From: Hyaloraphidium curvatum
Taxonomy: Eukaryota > Monoblepharomycota > Hyaloraphidiomycetes > Hyaloraphidiales > Hyaloraphidiaceae
Assembly: GCA_025558095.1 (NCBI GenBank)
Contig: JAIVFI010000007.1
Location: 1 to 64,000 of the forward strand
Direction of reading: 5' to 3'
DNA: 64,000 nt
The translations under genes were made by a program, and so were the position numbers. The notes under the pieces are model-generated. The model saw nothing but the letters and a program-made list of their open reading frames with translations. It ran no database searches and was not told the DNA's origin. Below, piece by piece: positions 30,099 through 41,347 of the stretch (the stretch's first letter is position 1; each line of letters opens with the position of its first letter).

Positions 30099-32243
30099 CG
30101 GTAGAGGAGGTACCCCGCCCCGCCGAGCAGCGCGGCGCCGCCCAGGGCGCCGAGGGTGATCCACAGCGGGGTGAGGTTCGGCCCCGCGGCGGATTCGACG
30201 GGGAGCGCGGTGGTGCCGGGGGTGCGCGTGGGGATGCGGGTCGGGGTGCGGGTGGCGGTGCCGGCGGGGCGGGTGGGGACGGCGGTGCCGGTGGGCTGCG
30301 CGCCGATCCGCGCCGCGCAACCCTCGCCGAGCTCGATACCGCACGCCGAGGGGTCGCGCACGAGGTAGGCGCCCGAGTCCATGAGGAGGAAGGATTCCCC
30401 GAACGCGCGGCCGAAGCCGACGATGCTGCGGAGGGAGCCGGGGCAGGGCAGGCCGCCGCCGGAGTCGGTGCACCGCAGCGGTACGGTCTGCGTCTGCCAG
30501 ATTCCTTCCCCGTCGAGCTCGGTGACGAAACCGCCGCCGTACAGGTCGGCGGAGAGGTAGGCGCCGGCCTTGCAGCGGTCGCGGCGGCCGGGGTGGAAGA
30601 CGCCGCCCGTCACGGAGCGCGGGCCGTCAGAATGCTCGTAGATGAAGACCGGGGCGACGAAATCGGCGCCGGGGGGCGGGCCCTGGGGGCGGTACCGGTA
30701 CGTGCCTTCGAAGAAGGGCCAGCCGTGGTTGGTGCCGGCCGTGACCACCGTGAGCTCCTCTTGCCTGTCGGGGAAAGGAATCGCATCAGCTGTGCACATG
30801 GTGACCGCCGTCTTCACCGGATACGCACCTGTTCTGCCCGACGTCGCCGCACATCATCGTCTCCCCCTGCCCCGGGATCCAATCGCACCTCCACGGGTTC
30901 CTCAGCCCCGCCGCCCACGTCTCGGCCCTCCACCCCTCGCCGAACACATCCTCGGTCCCGTACGGTGCCCCCTCGGCCGCGCGGGACATGTCGAGCTTGA
31001 GAATCTTGCCCATGAGCGACGACGGCGCCTGCGCGAGGTTGTACGGGTCCCCGGCGTTGCCGCCGTCCCCGAACATCACGTACAGCGCGGTCGAGTTGGC
31101 GGGGCCGAAGACGACCTGCCCGCCGTTGTGGTTGGCGAAGGGCTGCCCGATGCGGAGGATCTGGCGGACCTCCCGGGGGGGCGTCGAGGCGGCCGAGTAT
31201 TCCGCGATGACCGAGACGTAGCGGCACAGGTCGGCCGACTGCGACGTGCACTGCGGGCGCACGCAGGCGCATTCGGCGGCGGGCGGGCAGGTGTCGGGCA
31301 TCTCGCGGGAGTCGCAGGTGTAGGAGATGTAGAAGAGGCGGTTGGAGGCGAACTCGGGGTGGAAGGCGATCGAGAACATGCCCAGCTCGCCGCTGTAGCG
31401 CACGAGCGACGAGACGCTGAACCACGGGCTCTGCGGGGGCAGCCGCGCGTTCTCGTCGGGCCGCCAGCTGCGAAGATCGTGCAGGAAGAAGTTGCCCGAC
31501 TGCGTGTGCGTGACGACGGTGCTGGGGGCGCCGGGGTACTCGTGCAGGGACAGCACGCGGTTCGTGGTGACCCGCGTGAGGCACAGCGGGTGGTGCGTCA
31601 CGGGGCCCGTGACGGCGGTGCCGCCATCCGTGGTGCCGTTGCCGCCGTCGAAGGTGGGCTCGTAGACGTCGCCCGAGTAGCAGTAGCCGCCCTCGGTCGA
31701 GTTGAAGGTGGCCGCGGCGCAGAAGGCGTCGGCGGTCGGGTAGGTGCCGGCCAGCGAGCCGGTGCGGTTGCCGAGGAACGGGTTGACGGGCATCTCGACG
31801 AGGCGGCAGGCCGAGTAGAGGTCGCGGCAGAAGCCCGGGCACAGGATCGGCGCCGGGGCGATGGCCACGTCGCGGCCGGCGGCGGCGGCCTCCTCGGTGC
31901 CGAACAGGTGGGCGCCCCAGCCATCGCAGTGCGAGCAGGAAATTCCCCGCATCAGCACGGAGCAGCGGTCGGTCTCGGGCAGGCCGCCCGTCCAGCGCCG
32001 GAACTCGGCGGCCCGCAGCGAGTCCTGCGCCGCCGAGCAGCAGCCGTCGGCGGCGTACGCCGGGCAGAAGGCGAGCGACCCGCGATTCGACGGGAACTCG
32101 ACGTTGTTGGCGCACAGCGGGTGGGCGGCGGCGGGCAGCAGGCCGGCGAGCAGCGAAAGCGCAGAGGCCGCGAGCAGCGCGGAAACCCGCGCCGTGCGGA
32201 GCAGCGCCCCGGGCGCGGTGGCGCGCATGGTGTCCGTCGGCAT
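29981..32243 (-). CDS. HHIP-like membrane protein: folate-receptor-like domain plus glucose/sorbosone dehydrogenase propeller
   Basis: Two exons on the minus strand (32243-30829, 30764-29981) give about 732 aa. A signal peptide (residues 1-38) leads to a Cys-rich region with folate-receptor-like spacing (FCPAYAADGCCS, CSVLMRGISCSHC, ILCPGFCRDLYSACR). Then comes a GSDH/HHIP-type beta-propeller: LGMFSIAFHPEFASNRLFYISY, FANHNGGQVVFGP, MFGDGGNAGDP, AAGLRNPWRCDW, and GDVGQNRQEELTVV joined across the 64-nt intron. A Thr/Pro linker precedes a membrane helix (LTPLWITLGALGGAALLGGAGYLLY) and a short charged tail. This domain order is that of animal HHIP/HHIPL proteins. Ligand or sugar oxidation is inferred. 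A second ATG at 32228 is possible. Confidence 0.87.
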
Positions 32244-32998
32244 CGCGGGGCGTGCTCGCCGGGATCTGGCGCCGATTCGAGTGTGTGCGTGTGCGAGGGC
32301 ACACGGTGCTGCGGCCGGCCGCCGGGGGCGGAGCGGCTCACGCGGACGCAACACCACCCCCAGGGACCCGGCAAAACGAAAGGAAATCGGACCCTCGGCC
32401 GCCTGCAGACACGGGATTCTGACTGATGAGAGGGCGCCGCAGCAGTGGCCGGAGGGCCGGCCGGCGATCCGGTGACCGGATTCCGAGCCAGGGCGCCCGC
32501 GGAGAGATCCGACCCTGTAGGGACTCAGCATTCGGAGGTCAGGATCCCTTTATGTGAAAGGCCTTTCTGCAGCTGCTACAGGATCAGCCCTTGTCGATTT
32601 CGTTCGATTTCCGGTTTTTCGCATCGTCTCTGTTGGACACCGCAGGTAAGATCAGGCAGCCGAAGGGGCTTCCCCCGCTACAACACAACTGTCGCGGACA
32701 TCATGCCAAATCCGGGCCCAACAAGTGCCCGGCATCGTCCAAGGACGATGATTCGCCAGTCCGAGGTGAATCGGGGCCGACTGACCCCCGATGCCTCCGC
32801 CGATGCCTGCACAGCGACGCAATGCCTCTCCGCAAGACAATCCTCCGTACGAGACCTGGACCGGCCAGCCGCGGACTCCGCTGCCTGATCGACAACCGTG
32901 GCGGACTCATCCAGCGAGTCTTTCTACAAGTAGGGGATCTCAACCCCTCCGGCATACCCCAGATCCCTTGCTGGCCGCCGACGTGTACCCGCAACGCC
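32244..32998. other. divergent promoter region between HHIP-like and DUF1275 genes
   Basis: The two flanking genes point away from each other, so this 755-bp stretch should hold both promoters. No RNA gene or conserved ORF seen. An open plus-strand frame continues upstream of 32999 but has no domain similarity. Confidence 0.4.
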
Positions 32999-33820
32999 AT
33001 GGCCTCCTCCTCCGGCGGACCTACGGACGGCCACGCGGTACCTGCGACCGAATCTACCTCCGCCCCCTCCAAACCGCCGAATCCGGGTCGCGATGCGCCT
33101 CCGGAGCCCTCCGAACCCGACCCTCCCCCATCCTTCATGCGGCAGACAATCTCCCCGAGCTATGCGCGATGGCCGCTCATCGCCTACTTTGCGGTTGCGG
33201 GGATCGTCGATGCCGCCACCCTCGTCGGCTTCTCCCTTGTCTTCTCCTCGAACCAGACGGGCAACCTGCTCATCCTCGGCATCTCTCTCGCCGGCCTCGC
33301 CGTCCCCTCCCTCCCCGCGCTCGCCCCACCCATCCCACACGCGGTGTCCATCGCCTCCTTCATCGCCGGCTCCCTCCTCGCCGGCCTCGCCCTCCCCCCC
33401 GCCCCCGGCCCTCGGACGCGCGGCGCCTTCGTCGTTTCGGACCTCGCCCAGGCCGCCCTGCTCCTCTGCTGCGCCGTCGCCGCCATCTTCGGCGCCCCCG
33501 GCAACGCGGTGCTCGCCATCGCGTCGCTCTGCATGGGCGCGCAGGCGGCGCACGCGAGGAGGTCCGGGGTCGCGGAGCTGTCGGCGACGACGGTGGTCAC
33601 CAGCGTGCTGTCGGACCTGGCGTCGGACCCGGGGCTGCTGAGGGGCAGGAACGCGGCCAGGGATAACCGGATTTTGGGGGTGGCGGGGATGTTCGCGGGG
33701 GCGTTCGGCGGGGCCGCGCTGTGCGGTGCCGCGGGGGCCGGGTGGGCGCTGCTGGCGTCGGCGGGGGGCAAGGCGGCGTGCGCGACGTCGTGGCTGCTCC
33801 TGCCGGGGGAGAACGGATAG
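32999..33820 (+). CDS. DUF1275 (YoaK-like) integral membrane protein
   Basis: A single exon of 273 aa. After a Pro/Ser-rich N-terminus of about 48 aa come roughly six hydrophobic segments (ARWPLIAYFAVAGIVDAATLVGF, NLLILGISLAGLAV, AVSIASFIAGSLLAGLAL, LAQAALLLCCAVAAIFG and others). SLVFSSNQTGNLLILG matches the conserved N-(M/Q)-TGN motif of DUF1275, and GAQAAHARRSGVAELSATTVVTSVLSDL matches the second conserved block. The family is widespread in bacteria and fungi and its transport or other activity is not established. The start is the first ATG ahead of the family domain. Confidence 0.85.
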   Translation: MASSSGGPTDGHAVPATESTSAPSKPPNPGRDAPPEPSEPDPPPSFMRQTISPSYARWPLIAYFAVAGIVDAATLVGFSLVFSSNQTGNLLILGISLAGLAVPSLPALAPPIPHAVSIASFIAGSLLAGLALPPAPGPRTRGAFVVSDLAQAALLLCCAVAAIFGAPGNAVLAIASLCMGAQAAHARRSGVAELSATTVVTSVLSDLASDPGLLRGRNAARDNRILGVAGMFAGAFGGAALCGAAGAGWALLASAGGKAACATSWLLLPGENG

Positions 33821-33969
33821 GGCTCTTGTTGCAGCTTCCGTCGGACTGGCTTCGAATCGACAAAGCTCATTCTCGGGCCTCGAATACAAACGAAACAGCA
33901 AAACTACAGATCGCCGCCTCCCTCCTCCTCCACCACCAATCTTTTCTCCCGGCGCGGCCCTCCAACCCC

Positions 33970-34580
33970 TCATTCGGCCTTCTTCTTCGCGGCACCCGAG
34001 CGCGAAGCCCCGATGACCAACAGCGCCCCGAGCAGCGCGGCGTTCTTCATGACGTGGGTGATCTCCGCGATTTGCTGCGGGCTGCCCGCAGAGTAGGTCG
34101 AAGGGTTGTGGTACACGGGCGTGACGGCGGCCAGGAAGGCGATGAGGAGGGGGACGCCCATGGAGTTTCCGATGAGGAAGAAGAACCCGCCTGGAGGGAA
34201 ACGTCAGCCTCTGTCGGGCGCGGGAGGGGGCCGCGGGGGCAGGACCCACCGAGGAGTTCCATCCCAATGGCGGCGTAGACGGCGTAGGTCACGGCGTCGG
34301 TGTAGTGCGAGCCCAGGAGCTCCGCAAAGTTGACGGTCTTGAACTCGTCGAACTTTGTCCGCGTGCCGGCGACGACGGGGCCCATGTCCTGCAGCTTCGT
34401 GACGCCGGAGAGGATAAAGAGCGCTGGAGGAGGCATGTGCGGGGTAGCGGAGACGGAGACGGCAGCGGGAACGGTGTCGGCGTGGCGGCGGGAACGGGGT
34501 CAGCGTGGCCCGGCAACTGCGGCCGCGGAGCGCCCACCGGAGAAGAGCGCCCGGCCGACGAACTTCTGGAGCGACGACAT
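33970..34580 (-). CDS. DoxX-like small membrane protein
   Basis: Three exons on the minus strand (34580-34538, 34423-34250, 34190-33970) give about 145 aa. The start MSSLQKFVGRALFSALFILSGVTKLQD has the DoxX hallmark (R-x-L-(L/F)-x2-(I/L)F-x2-SG-x2-K). Four hydrophobic segments follow, including VTYAVYAAIGMELLG, FLIGNSMGVPLLIAFLAA and HVMKNAALLGALLVIG; the last contains the K-N-x-A/L-L-G pattern common to the family. The tail is KKKAE. Known members are small quinone or thiol-redox-associated membrane proteins, and the fungal role is not known. The first intron (114 nt) is long for this window. Confidence 0.83.
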
Positions 34581-34889
34581 CGCGGCAAGGAAGAGCGGGT
34601 GTGTCTCGGTGTACGATGTGGTGGTGGAGGCGCGGCGGTTTCGGGGTGGGCGGTCTTTGAAGGGGTCCGGCCCATCGCAAGCTCGTGTGGACCCCCAGTG
34701 AAGTCAGCAGCGCCAAGTCGGCCCAATACCTCCTGGGAATGCGACTTATAGAAGCAGAAGTGCGGGAATACAATGCAAATGAGAGCAGAATGAATACACG
34801 GCTGTGCGACCCCGGCGGCAAGACTCCACATCTCTTGGTTCGATGTCAACTGTCAAGTTCCCGGCCAGTTCCACGTCCCCTGCAGACCA

Positions 34890-35992
34890 TCAACGACCCA
34901 GCGCCGAGCTCACGTAGCTCCCCACCCTGCAGCGCGGCACCACCCTCGCCGTCACCCTGGTCCCCCAGTTCTGCGGCTTCCAGCGGAAGTAGGTGAGGGC
35001 GAAGAAGTCGACGTGGCACGGGTCGAGCCCCCATCCCACGTCATCCACGCGGACGCAGCCGTTGTGCACCTTGCCGCCGGTGCCGGGAACCACCTTGCCG
35101 TAGAGCTCGCGGAGGAAGAGAAAGGTGCCGAAGGGGAGGTCGTTGACAGCTGCGTGGCCACGGGCGAGTCGGTCGGTCAGCATCACCCGCAAAGCAGCAC
35201 TGCCGACGGAAACCTACCGACGCTGACGAAAGGCTCGAGCGCGTTGTTCCTGCTCCCGATCCCGAACGGGAACCTCTGCCTGTTCAGCGCACGGAAGCAC
35301 TGGTGTCCCACCAGGTTGAGCAGCACCTTGTTCCTCGTGAAGCACGTCCCCTGGGTATGGCAAGCATCGTAGAAAGCCCGGCTGGTCTTTCCGAACGAAT
35401 GGTTGGTCCGGCACTCGATCAGGTCAAGCTCGTGCGGGCCGCGGAGCACCGCGGGGATGCCTAGGGGGGCGTCCTGCATGCCCTCGATGGGGATCCAGTA
35501 CTGCGTGAAGCGGGCGGTGCCACCTCCGCGATACGAATTGCAGGTGTCCAGCACAGCGCGCGAGGTGAGGTTCCACCGGCCGGGGGGCTGGTTCTGGTCC
35601 GCGCCCCGGTTGCTCAGATCCGAAAGCACAACCGGGAGGTAGCTCGAGGGGATCTCGGGGTCGGTCATGTTGGGAGGCACCGGGAAGGGGAGGTTGAAGC
35701 TGATTTCGCCTTCCGCAGGGCTGGGATCAGCCGAAGACGTCGCCAGAGGGGCAAGGAGGGCGAGCGCCGCGAGGAGGAGCGAACGTGCCGATGCAAAAGA
35801 ATTGCTTCGAGTCCCACGCTCGTCGGAGCCACGAGTGGGCGAGAATCGGGGCGGCGCCTCTGAAGTCCCGCCTCCGGGAACCAACAGAAGCGGCTCTGGC
35901 CCACAATTCTCCCCGTCCGCACCGCCGCGAGCATGCGGGCCAGGTTTTCCGCCTTTCCCTGGCGGCCACAATGGCCGGCCTGCCCGACCCAT
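34890..35992 (-). CDS. secreted protein with a 3D/double-psi-barrel-like C-terminus
   Basis: Two exons on the minus strand (35992-35218, 35149-34890) give about 344 aa. A hydrophobic segment ARSLLLAALALLAPLATSS looks like a signal peptide but lies about 60 residues in when the ATG at 35992 is used; the true start may be in another exon. The mature part has FNLPFPVPPNMTDPEIP, an N-terminal Cys-containing domain (DTCNSYRGGGTARFTQYW), and a C-terminal section VNDLPFGTFLFLREL, HNGCVRVDDVGWGLDPCHVDFFALTY. The last motif resembles the Asp-rich strand of 3D/RlpA/expansin-like double-psi barrels (GC..V.D.G....-x-H-(I/V)D-F). A wall-polysaccharide-related role is a weak inference. Confidence 0.6.
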
Positions 35993-36820
35993 GGCTCTGA
36001 AGTCGGGGACGGCTCACCCGGCCGGTCCGCTTCGCCTTCGAGCCCCGCCGCCGCCGCTCGGCCGCAATGGCCGCAATGGCCGCACCGCTCACGCAACAAC
36101 AAACAGGCACCAGAAGTCTGCGCGGAGTGGGGCAGAAGCTCGGAAATAGGAGGGGAAAGTGGGCACGCCCCGGTCAATCTGGACGGAGAGCCGATGGAAG
36201 AGTGCCGGGACTTTTGCTCTTTGGCGGGCGGCGTTGCCGTTGCGAGCCCCCCCACGGGCCCCCAAGTCCCCCGCTTAGCAACCCCGCCGTTCAGGGCTCC
36301 GGCCAGCCGACCTAGCTGTCAACGCACATGAACAAGAGACGTTGGACTTTTGGATGGCATTTGCACGAACGGAAGAAACTGTGGCGAATAGCGTGCGAAG
36401 ACCCGTTTGACACGAGGCAGAAGCAAGCCAGACTATCACAGAGCACTCCCACTCGGTCCAGTCTGACCGACGTTCCCCTGCCCTTGAACGCATCCATTTC
36501 CCAATGCCCTCCGTCCCGATCGGGCAGGCGGCGCCCGGGGCAATGGAAGGCCGCGGCCGGCGAGCGGCATCCGGCCTTACGGGTAGTGAACCTCGTATCG
36601 CCAAAGCCCCGTCCCTCGGAATTGCCGCCAACCCAATTGGGAGCGGGGATTCGGGCCAGCGGCTCGACGTGCGGCCCGAGGCGTTGGGAGGCGGTGCAGC
36701 GGCATAGCGGCAACCTCGAGAGCCCAAAACGGATCCCCTCGCATGCAATTCTCGCGATCACGTCACCCGCACTCAGCGAACAAGCAAGCCAACTTCCCGA
36801 CACAACAACTGCGCGACAAG
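35993..36820. other. divergent intergenic region
   Basis: It lies between a minus-strand and a plus-strand gene, so it should contain two promoters. No ORF with domain similarity was found. The long frame starting at 36328 is a shadow that runs into the next gene out of phase. No tRNA or rRNA is visible. Confidence 0.4.
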
Positions 36821-37290
36821 ATGAACGCCCTCCGCGTCCTACTGCTCCTTGCCGCGGCCCTCGCGCTGCTTCTCGTGTGCTCCCCCGCCGGCGCCGCTCC
36901 CGCCGACGGGTCCCTCGAGCGCCGGGCCAAGGGCGTGAACAAGGGCCAGGGCGCCGCCAAGAAGAGCGCCGGTGGAAACAACGGCCAAGGCTGGGGCAAG
37001 CCGACTGCGCTGCCGCCGAAGGCAAAGGGCAAGGCGCTCGGGCTGAAGAGCAAGGTGGGTCGACTCGTCCCCTCGGCGCTCTCGTCTTACCCCTTCCGTC
37101 TGCGCAGTCTGCCAAGAGCAAGAAGGTCGCCAAGACGGTCAAGAGCAAGAGCAAGTCCAAGTCGCACTCGCGCGAGATCGAGACCGAGACCGAGCGGGCC
37201 ACGACCCGCACTGCCGTGGAGACGGGCACCGCCACTGCGAGCGGCACGAAGACCGGGACGGTCGAAGCTTCGGAGACCGCGAAGGCCTGA
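36821..37290 (+). CDS. small secreted Lys/Gly-rich protein
   Basis: Two exons (36821-37054, 37108-37290) give about 138 aa. A clear signal peptide (MNALRVLLLLAAALALLLVCSPAGA) is followed by a basic mature part: GKGVNKGQGAAKK-like and KSKSKSKSHS runs, then Thr/Glu repeats (ETETERATTRTAVETGTATASGT). No cysteine in the mature chain and no domain. It may be a wall-associated or extracellular polybasic protein. The start is fixed by the signal peptide. It converges on the monooxygenase gene with 176 bp between their stops. Confidence 0.7.
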
Positions 37291-37466
37291 AGGTGGGCAG
37301 GGTTGGGAAGCAAGAAGTTCGGTTGCTGACCCGTCCGCCGCACAATAGGGGCTTCCCCTGAGGCAAAAGGCTATACGTATCTGTCCGAAACCCATATATC
37401 CATCTGCTTCTCGCAAACTGCACCCGGCAACGTCCGTAAGGCGACGGACATGCCAGCCGTTCCCTG

Positions 37467-39920
37467 TCACGCGACCAGCATCTTTAGCAACGCCGACAGC
37501 TCCTCCTCCCTGTCCTTGGGCAGCTCCGGCATCCGCGAAGGCCTCGATTTCGCGACCTTTTCCACGTCTGCACCGAACACCGGCTCCCGGATCTCGTTGG
37601 CCTTGGGATCCACCATGTCCGAAAGCCTCGTGATGAGGAAGTCGCTCCAAATCGGTTCCTTGAGCTCGTCGAGGTACTCGAGCGAACGCCCAGGGTAGTG
37701 TGAACAGATAATGCCCGACTTGTGCTTGTACCTGTCGGGCGGTCAGCATCGTCAACAGCGGCCCGTGCTCGAACGATGCGAGACGACGCACCAGCCGCCA
37801 CACTCGACTGACCACACCGTCGGCTTGAGCCTCTCCTGGATACCGTCGTGCCACTGCTCCTCAGCCTCCTTCTTCGGCTCGTACGACACCTCGTCCGTGG
37901 TCTGCATCCGCCGCACGACCTGGATGACGTACTGCATCTGCGCCTCCTCGAGGATGTGGATCGACTGCGAGGCCACGGGCGCGTTCACGCCCATGAGCGG
38001 GAAGAGATTCGGGAAACCGTGGTTGCACATCGACTTGTAGCTCCACGGGTACTCCTTCCAGAGCTCGGCAAGGGTGATGCCGCCGCGGCCAACGACGGGG
38101 AAGCGCGGAATGTAGCTGCCGACGCACAGTCAGGTAGCGCTCGGTCGGGCGGAGGCGCGGAAACTTGCTTCATGTCGAAACCAATGGCCTTGATGATGAC
38201 GTCGCACTTGCGCTCGACTCCGCCAGAAACGATCCCGTCGGCGGTGAAGCGCTCGATCTCGCCGCGGACGATGGTGGTTGTGGGCAGCTGGAGCACGTCG
38301 AGCTGCGCGGGATCGTTAAGGAGCCGGCGGACCGGTAGCAGGCAAATGGCCTACGTAGTGCTCGTGGGGCGTGAGGCGCCGGCAGCCGAGGGGATAGGAG
38401 GGTGTTAGGGTCTCCCGGACCTTGGGGTCGGGCACGAGCTTCTCCATCAAGGCCAACGCGCCTGTCGACCAGGTCAGAGCCCAACGAGCGGTCCTTTCTA
38501 AAGCACCGCCCACCTTTCGTGGCAGCCTCGCTTTCCGGGGAATCCTTGACGAACAGCGACCTGCGGCGGACGGCAGAGTTCAGTCGGCGCAAGATCAAGG
38601 CTGCGCGGCAGCAACCAACCACAAGTTGTCCATCATCTGGAAGTTGCCTCTGTAGAATTCGTAGTTGTACTTGCGATCTTTGAACTTCTCCCTCTCCTCC
38701 GGCGTGTAGACGTGCACGTCAATATGGGGCTGACCATCCGGGGTGACCTGGGCGATGATGTAGGCTGCGAACCTGGTGGGCACCGGGTAGGACAACGAGA
38801 CTATCCGCTTACTATTCTGCCGCTGGTACGAATGAAGCTCTTTGACCTTATGCCCGATGGTCCCGATGGTCTGGATCCCCGAGGAGCCGTTGCCAATGAC
38901 CGCGACGACCTTGCCCTCGAGCTGCACGTTGCGGTTGAAGCGGGCCGTGTGCATCACGGGGCCCTTGAACAGCTCCTCCCCCGGGAACTTGAAGTCCTTG
39001 ACGTTGTTGAGGAACCCGCTCGCGTTGACGACCACGTGGCTCCAATCCGTCTTGACACCCTCGGGCGTGCGTACGTCCACGCGCCATGCTTGGCGCTCCT
39101 CCGACCACGTCAGGCCGATGACCTCGGCGTTGTACGTTGTGAAGGCGTCGAGGTTGTACTTGTCGCCGACTGGGCGTACGTGAACCATCAGGACCGTGAA
39201 ACGGGAGAGAATGGCGATGGCTCAAACTTACTCCGCGTGAAGTATCGCTCTATTTCGTCTGCCTCGGAGTATTCGGCCGTCCAGTCGTTGAGCTCGAACC
39301 TCCACGAATAGAAGTGGCTGGCTGCAATCGAGAAACGATTAGATTCTGTTTGCTACACCCATCTTGCCTGTCGCTTACCCAAATCACAGCGACATCCAGG
39401 GTACTTGTTCTCGTTCCATGTCCCGCCGTTCTAAGAAAACAAAGAAAGAGAGAAAGAAAAGGGGAGATTGAGCTCTCGCCGCAAGACTGTAGGAAGTTCG
39501 GCCACCAACCTTCGGGTTCTTCTCGAAGACCTTCAGGTGCACGTTCTTGAGCCTCCACTGTGCCAGCATGGCGACGGTAATGCCGCCGAGCCCCGTCCCG
39601 ATACACGTCTGCCGGGCCAGCGCCCCGTAAGCTGCCGGCGGCGGACGAAACAAGGCATCGGCGCACAATGTCGATCCTGCGCAGGTCCTTGGCTCCTTCG
39701 GGGTATCCGAGCTCCGGCGCGAGGTGCCAGTCCCTGACTTCCTCCTCCGTGGGCATGGCGAGGTCCACAGCAGGGCGGACCGTGTCGTTCGGATCATAGA
39801 ACTCGCGGAAGTCCACAGCCTGCAGCCGCCCGCGTCAACTGCACCGCGACACGGGCAAAGGAGCAAAGCACGCACAAGGCCGCCATTTTCGGCGCGCAGA
39901 TGGGGTCGCTGAATGCCCAT
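37467..39920 (-). CDS. flavin-containing monooxygenase, Baeyer-Villiger type
   Basis: Eleven exons on the minus strand (39920-39876, 39819-39667, 39608-39510, 39430-39379, 39321-39232, 39169-38620, 38560-38514, 38461-38355, 38302-38169, 38115-37792, 37731-37467) give about 621 aa. The FAD-binding Rossmann motif is ITCIGTGLGGITVAM; the next landmark is GGTWNENKYPGCRCD. The BVMO-type fingerprint appears as FKGPVMHTARF, with Phe in place of the usual final Trp/Pro. The NADPH-binding Rossmann motif is VAVIGNGSSGIQT. The C-terminal part includes FPVVGRGGITLAELW and GGWYKHKSG. Known chemistry: NADPH- and O2-dependent oxidation of ketones or heteroatoms. The substrate is not evident. The ninth intron (38168-38116) has a GC donor (AA|GCAAGT), which is the only junction that keeps the frame. 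It may be co-expressed with the dioxygenase gene 122 bp upstream, but this is only proximity. Confidence 0.87.
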
Positions 39921-40042
39921 GGCGCCGGCGGGTGTGAGCGGCGCGGGAGACAGGTGAGTTGTGGCAAAGGACCCCGAGACGGCCGCCACACATATGCGCG
40001 CATTCGATCGACCCATGAATCTTCTGCAATAAAGTCGGATCA

Positions 40043-41226
40043 CTACAGTTTGACTTCCGGCCTCTTCCAAACGACGGGATGATCCGGATGTCCGACTAGC
40101 TTGTCGCCGTTGGTGAGCCCCTGGCTCCACAGATCGACCACGGGCCAACCCCATTCCCGTCCGGGCTGATCGAGGAACGCGTGGTCATCACCAACGAAAC
40201 GGAACGCCCAAGCACGCCTCCTCGTTCCCATCCTCAGGTTCCCCTTCGATCCGTGAACCGTCATGGCGTTGAACACGATCATGTCCCCCGGCTCCATGTC
40301 CCACGCGAGGAACTCGTGTTCTCCGGCGGCCTTTGCAGCGTCCATGTCGGGGAGAACGGGAAGGTTGGCGCCCCGGTACAACGCGTTGCCGGGTTGGAAC
40401 TTGATCGCATTGAACTCCCGCCATCGGTGCGATCCGCGGACGTACTCGACTGCCATGGGGACGCTGGTGAGCTCGACAGACATGATGTTGGCCAGCCAAG
40501 ATGGTCGCCCCACCGCACGTAGCCTTGTCAATCGGATCGAGGGGAACCCAGAAGGAGCACACTTGGTCTCCGCCCACAGCCCTAACGTGGCAAGCCATCA
40601 CGTTAGCAAGGTAGTAGGATATGGCGGACATCTTGACCGCACCAGTACGGTCTGTCTTGGTGAAAAGGCGTCGAGTCCTCCGTCTTCGGTTCCTTGACCT
40701 ATCGCAGGCTCAACTCGAGCACACGTGCCGCACACGACGGCACTCACGAATAGCTGATCGTAGAGAAAACACGCGTACGAGCTGCCCATGAGCTCCGCCG
40801 CGATCTGCCCCATGGGCCCGTCCCTGATCCAAGGCATGACCTGCGGCACGAGTCGTCTCCAGACGTCCAGTTCCTGGTAGAACCGCCCGGGTTTCCCGGC
40901 GGGCGTGTAGGTGGCGCCGAGTTTGGCTGCACGCCGGAGGAGAAGTCCCGTCAAAGGGCTGTTGGGTCCCGGAACGCGTCCTGTCTCCCACCGTCGCCGC
41001 ACGTCTCGAGGACGTTCTCGACCAGAGCCCGGAGGTACGCCACCCATTCTTGCGACAGTACGCCGCGTAGGCAGACGACACCATCCTCCTGATAGCGCCG
41101 CCGGTCCTCCTCCGTGACCCTGACGCGCGAAGGCCCCGGAACCGGGGGAAGGGGCAAAGGGAGGGATGTCGTCGGTTTTACGGCACCGATACGGATGATC
41201 CGGTTGAAGGGCTTCGTCTGCTCCAT
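40043..41226 (-). CDS. phytanoyl-CoA dioxygenase (PhyH)-like Fe(II)/2-oxoglutarate oxygenase
   Basis: Five exons on the minus strand (41226-40992, 40926-40748, 40698-40643, 40581-40514, 40449-40043) give about 314 aa. The short third exon supplies the iron-binding HxD: KEPKTEDSTPFHQDRPYW. Next come VGGDQVCSFWVPLDPID and VEYVRGSHRW. The distal iron-binding His lies in IVFNAMTVHGSKGN, and the 2-oxoglutarate-binding Arg in RRAWAFRFVGDD. This is a complete PhyH-family active site. Fungal relatives hydroxylate lipids or secondary metabolites; the substrate is unknown here. The start used is the ATG before EQTKPFNR; an upstream in-frame ATG at 41364 would overlap the end of the hexosaminidase gene. 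Confidence 0.88.
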
Positions 41227-41347
41227 TTCGGAGTATCGATTCGGAAGAGCCAAGGCGGGAATGGAAGCAGCGGACGCCGGGGCGGCGAACCAAGGTCCGC
41301 GCGGCGAATAATCCGCAGGCTGCCTCTCATCGATTCTCCCACTCTCT

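Noticed and set aside
30642-32426. A 594-codon plus-strand frame opposite the HHIP-like gene
   Set aside because: Composition is that of an antisense shadow, and the minus-strand protein has clear folate-receptor-like and GSDH motifs.
36328-37290. A 320-codon plus-strand frame covering the Lys-rich secreted gene
   Set aside because: Its first 260 codons are out of phase with the signal peptide frame and look random. Only the last exon coincides with the accepted gene.
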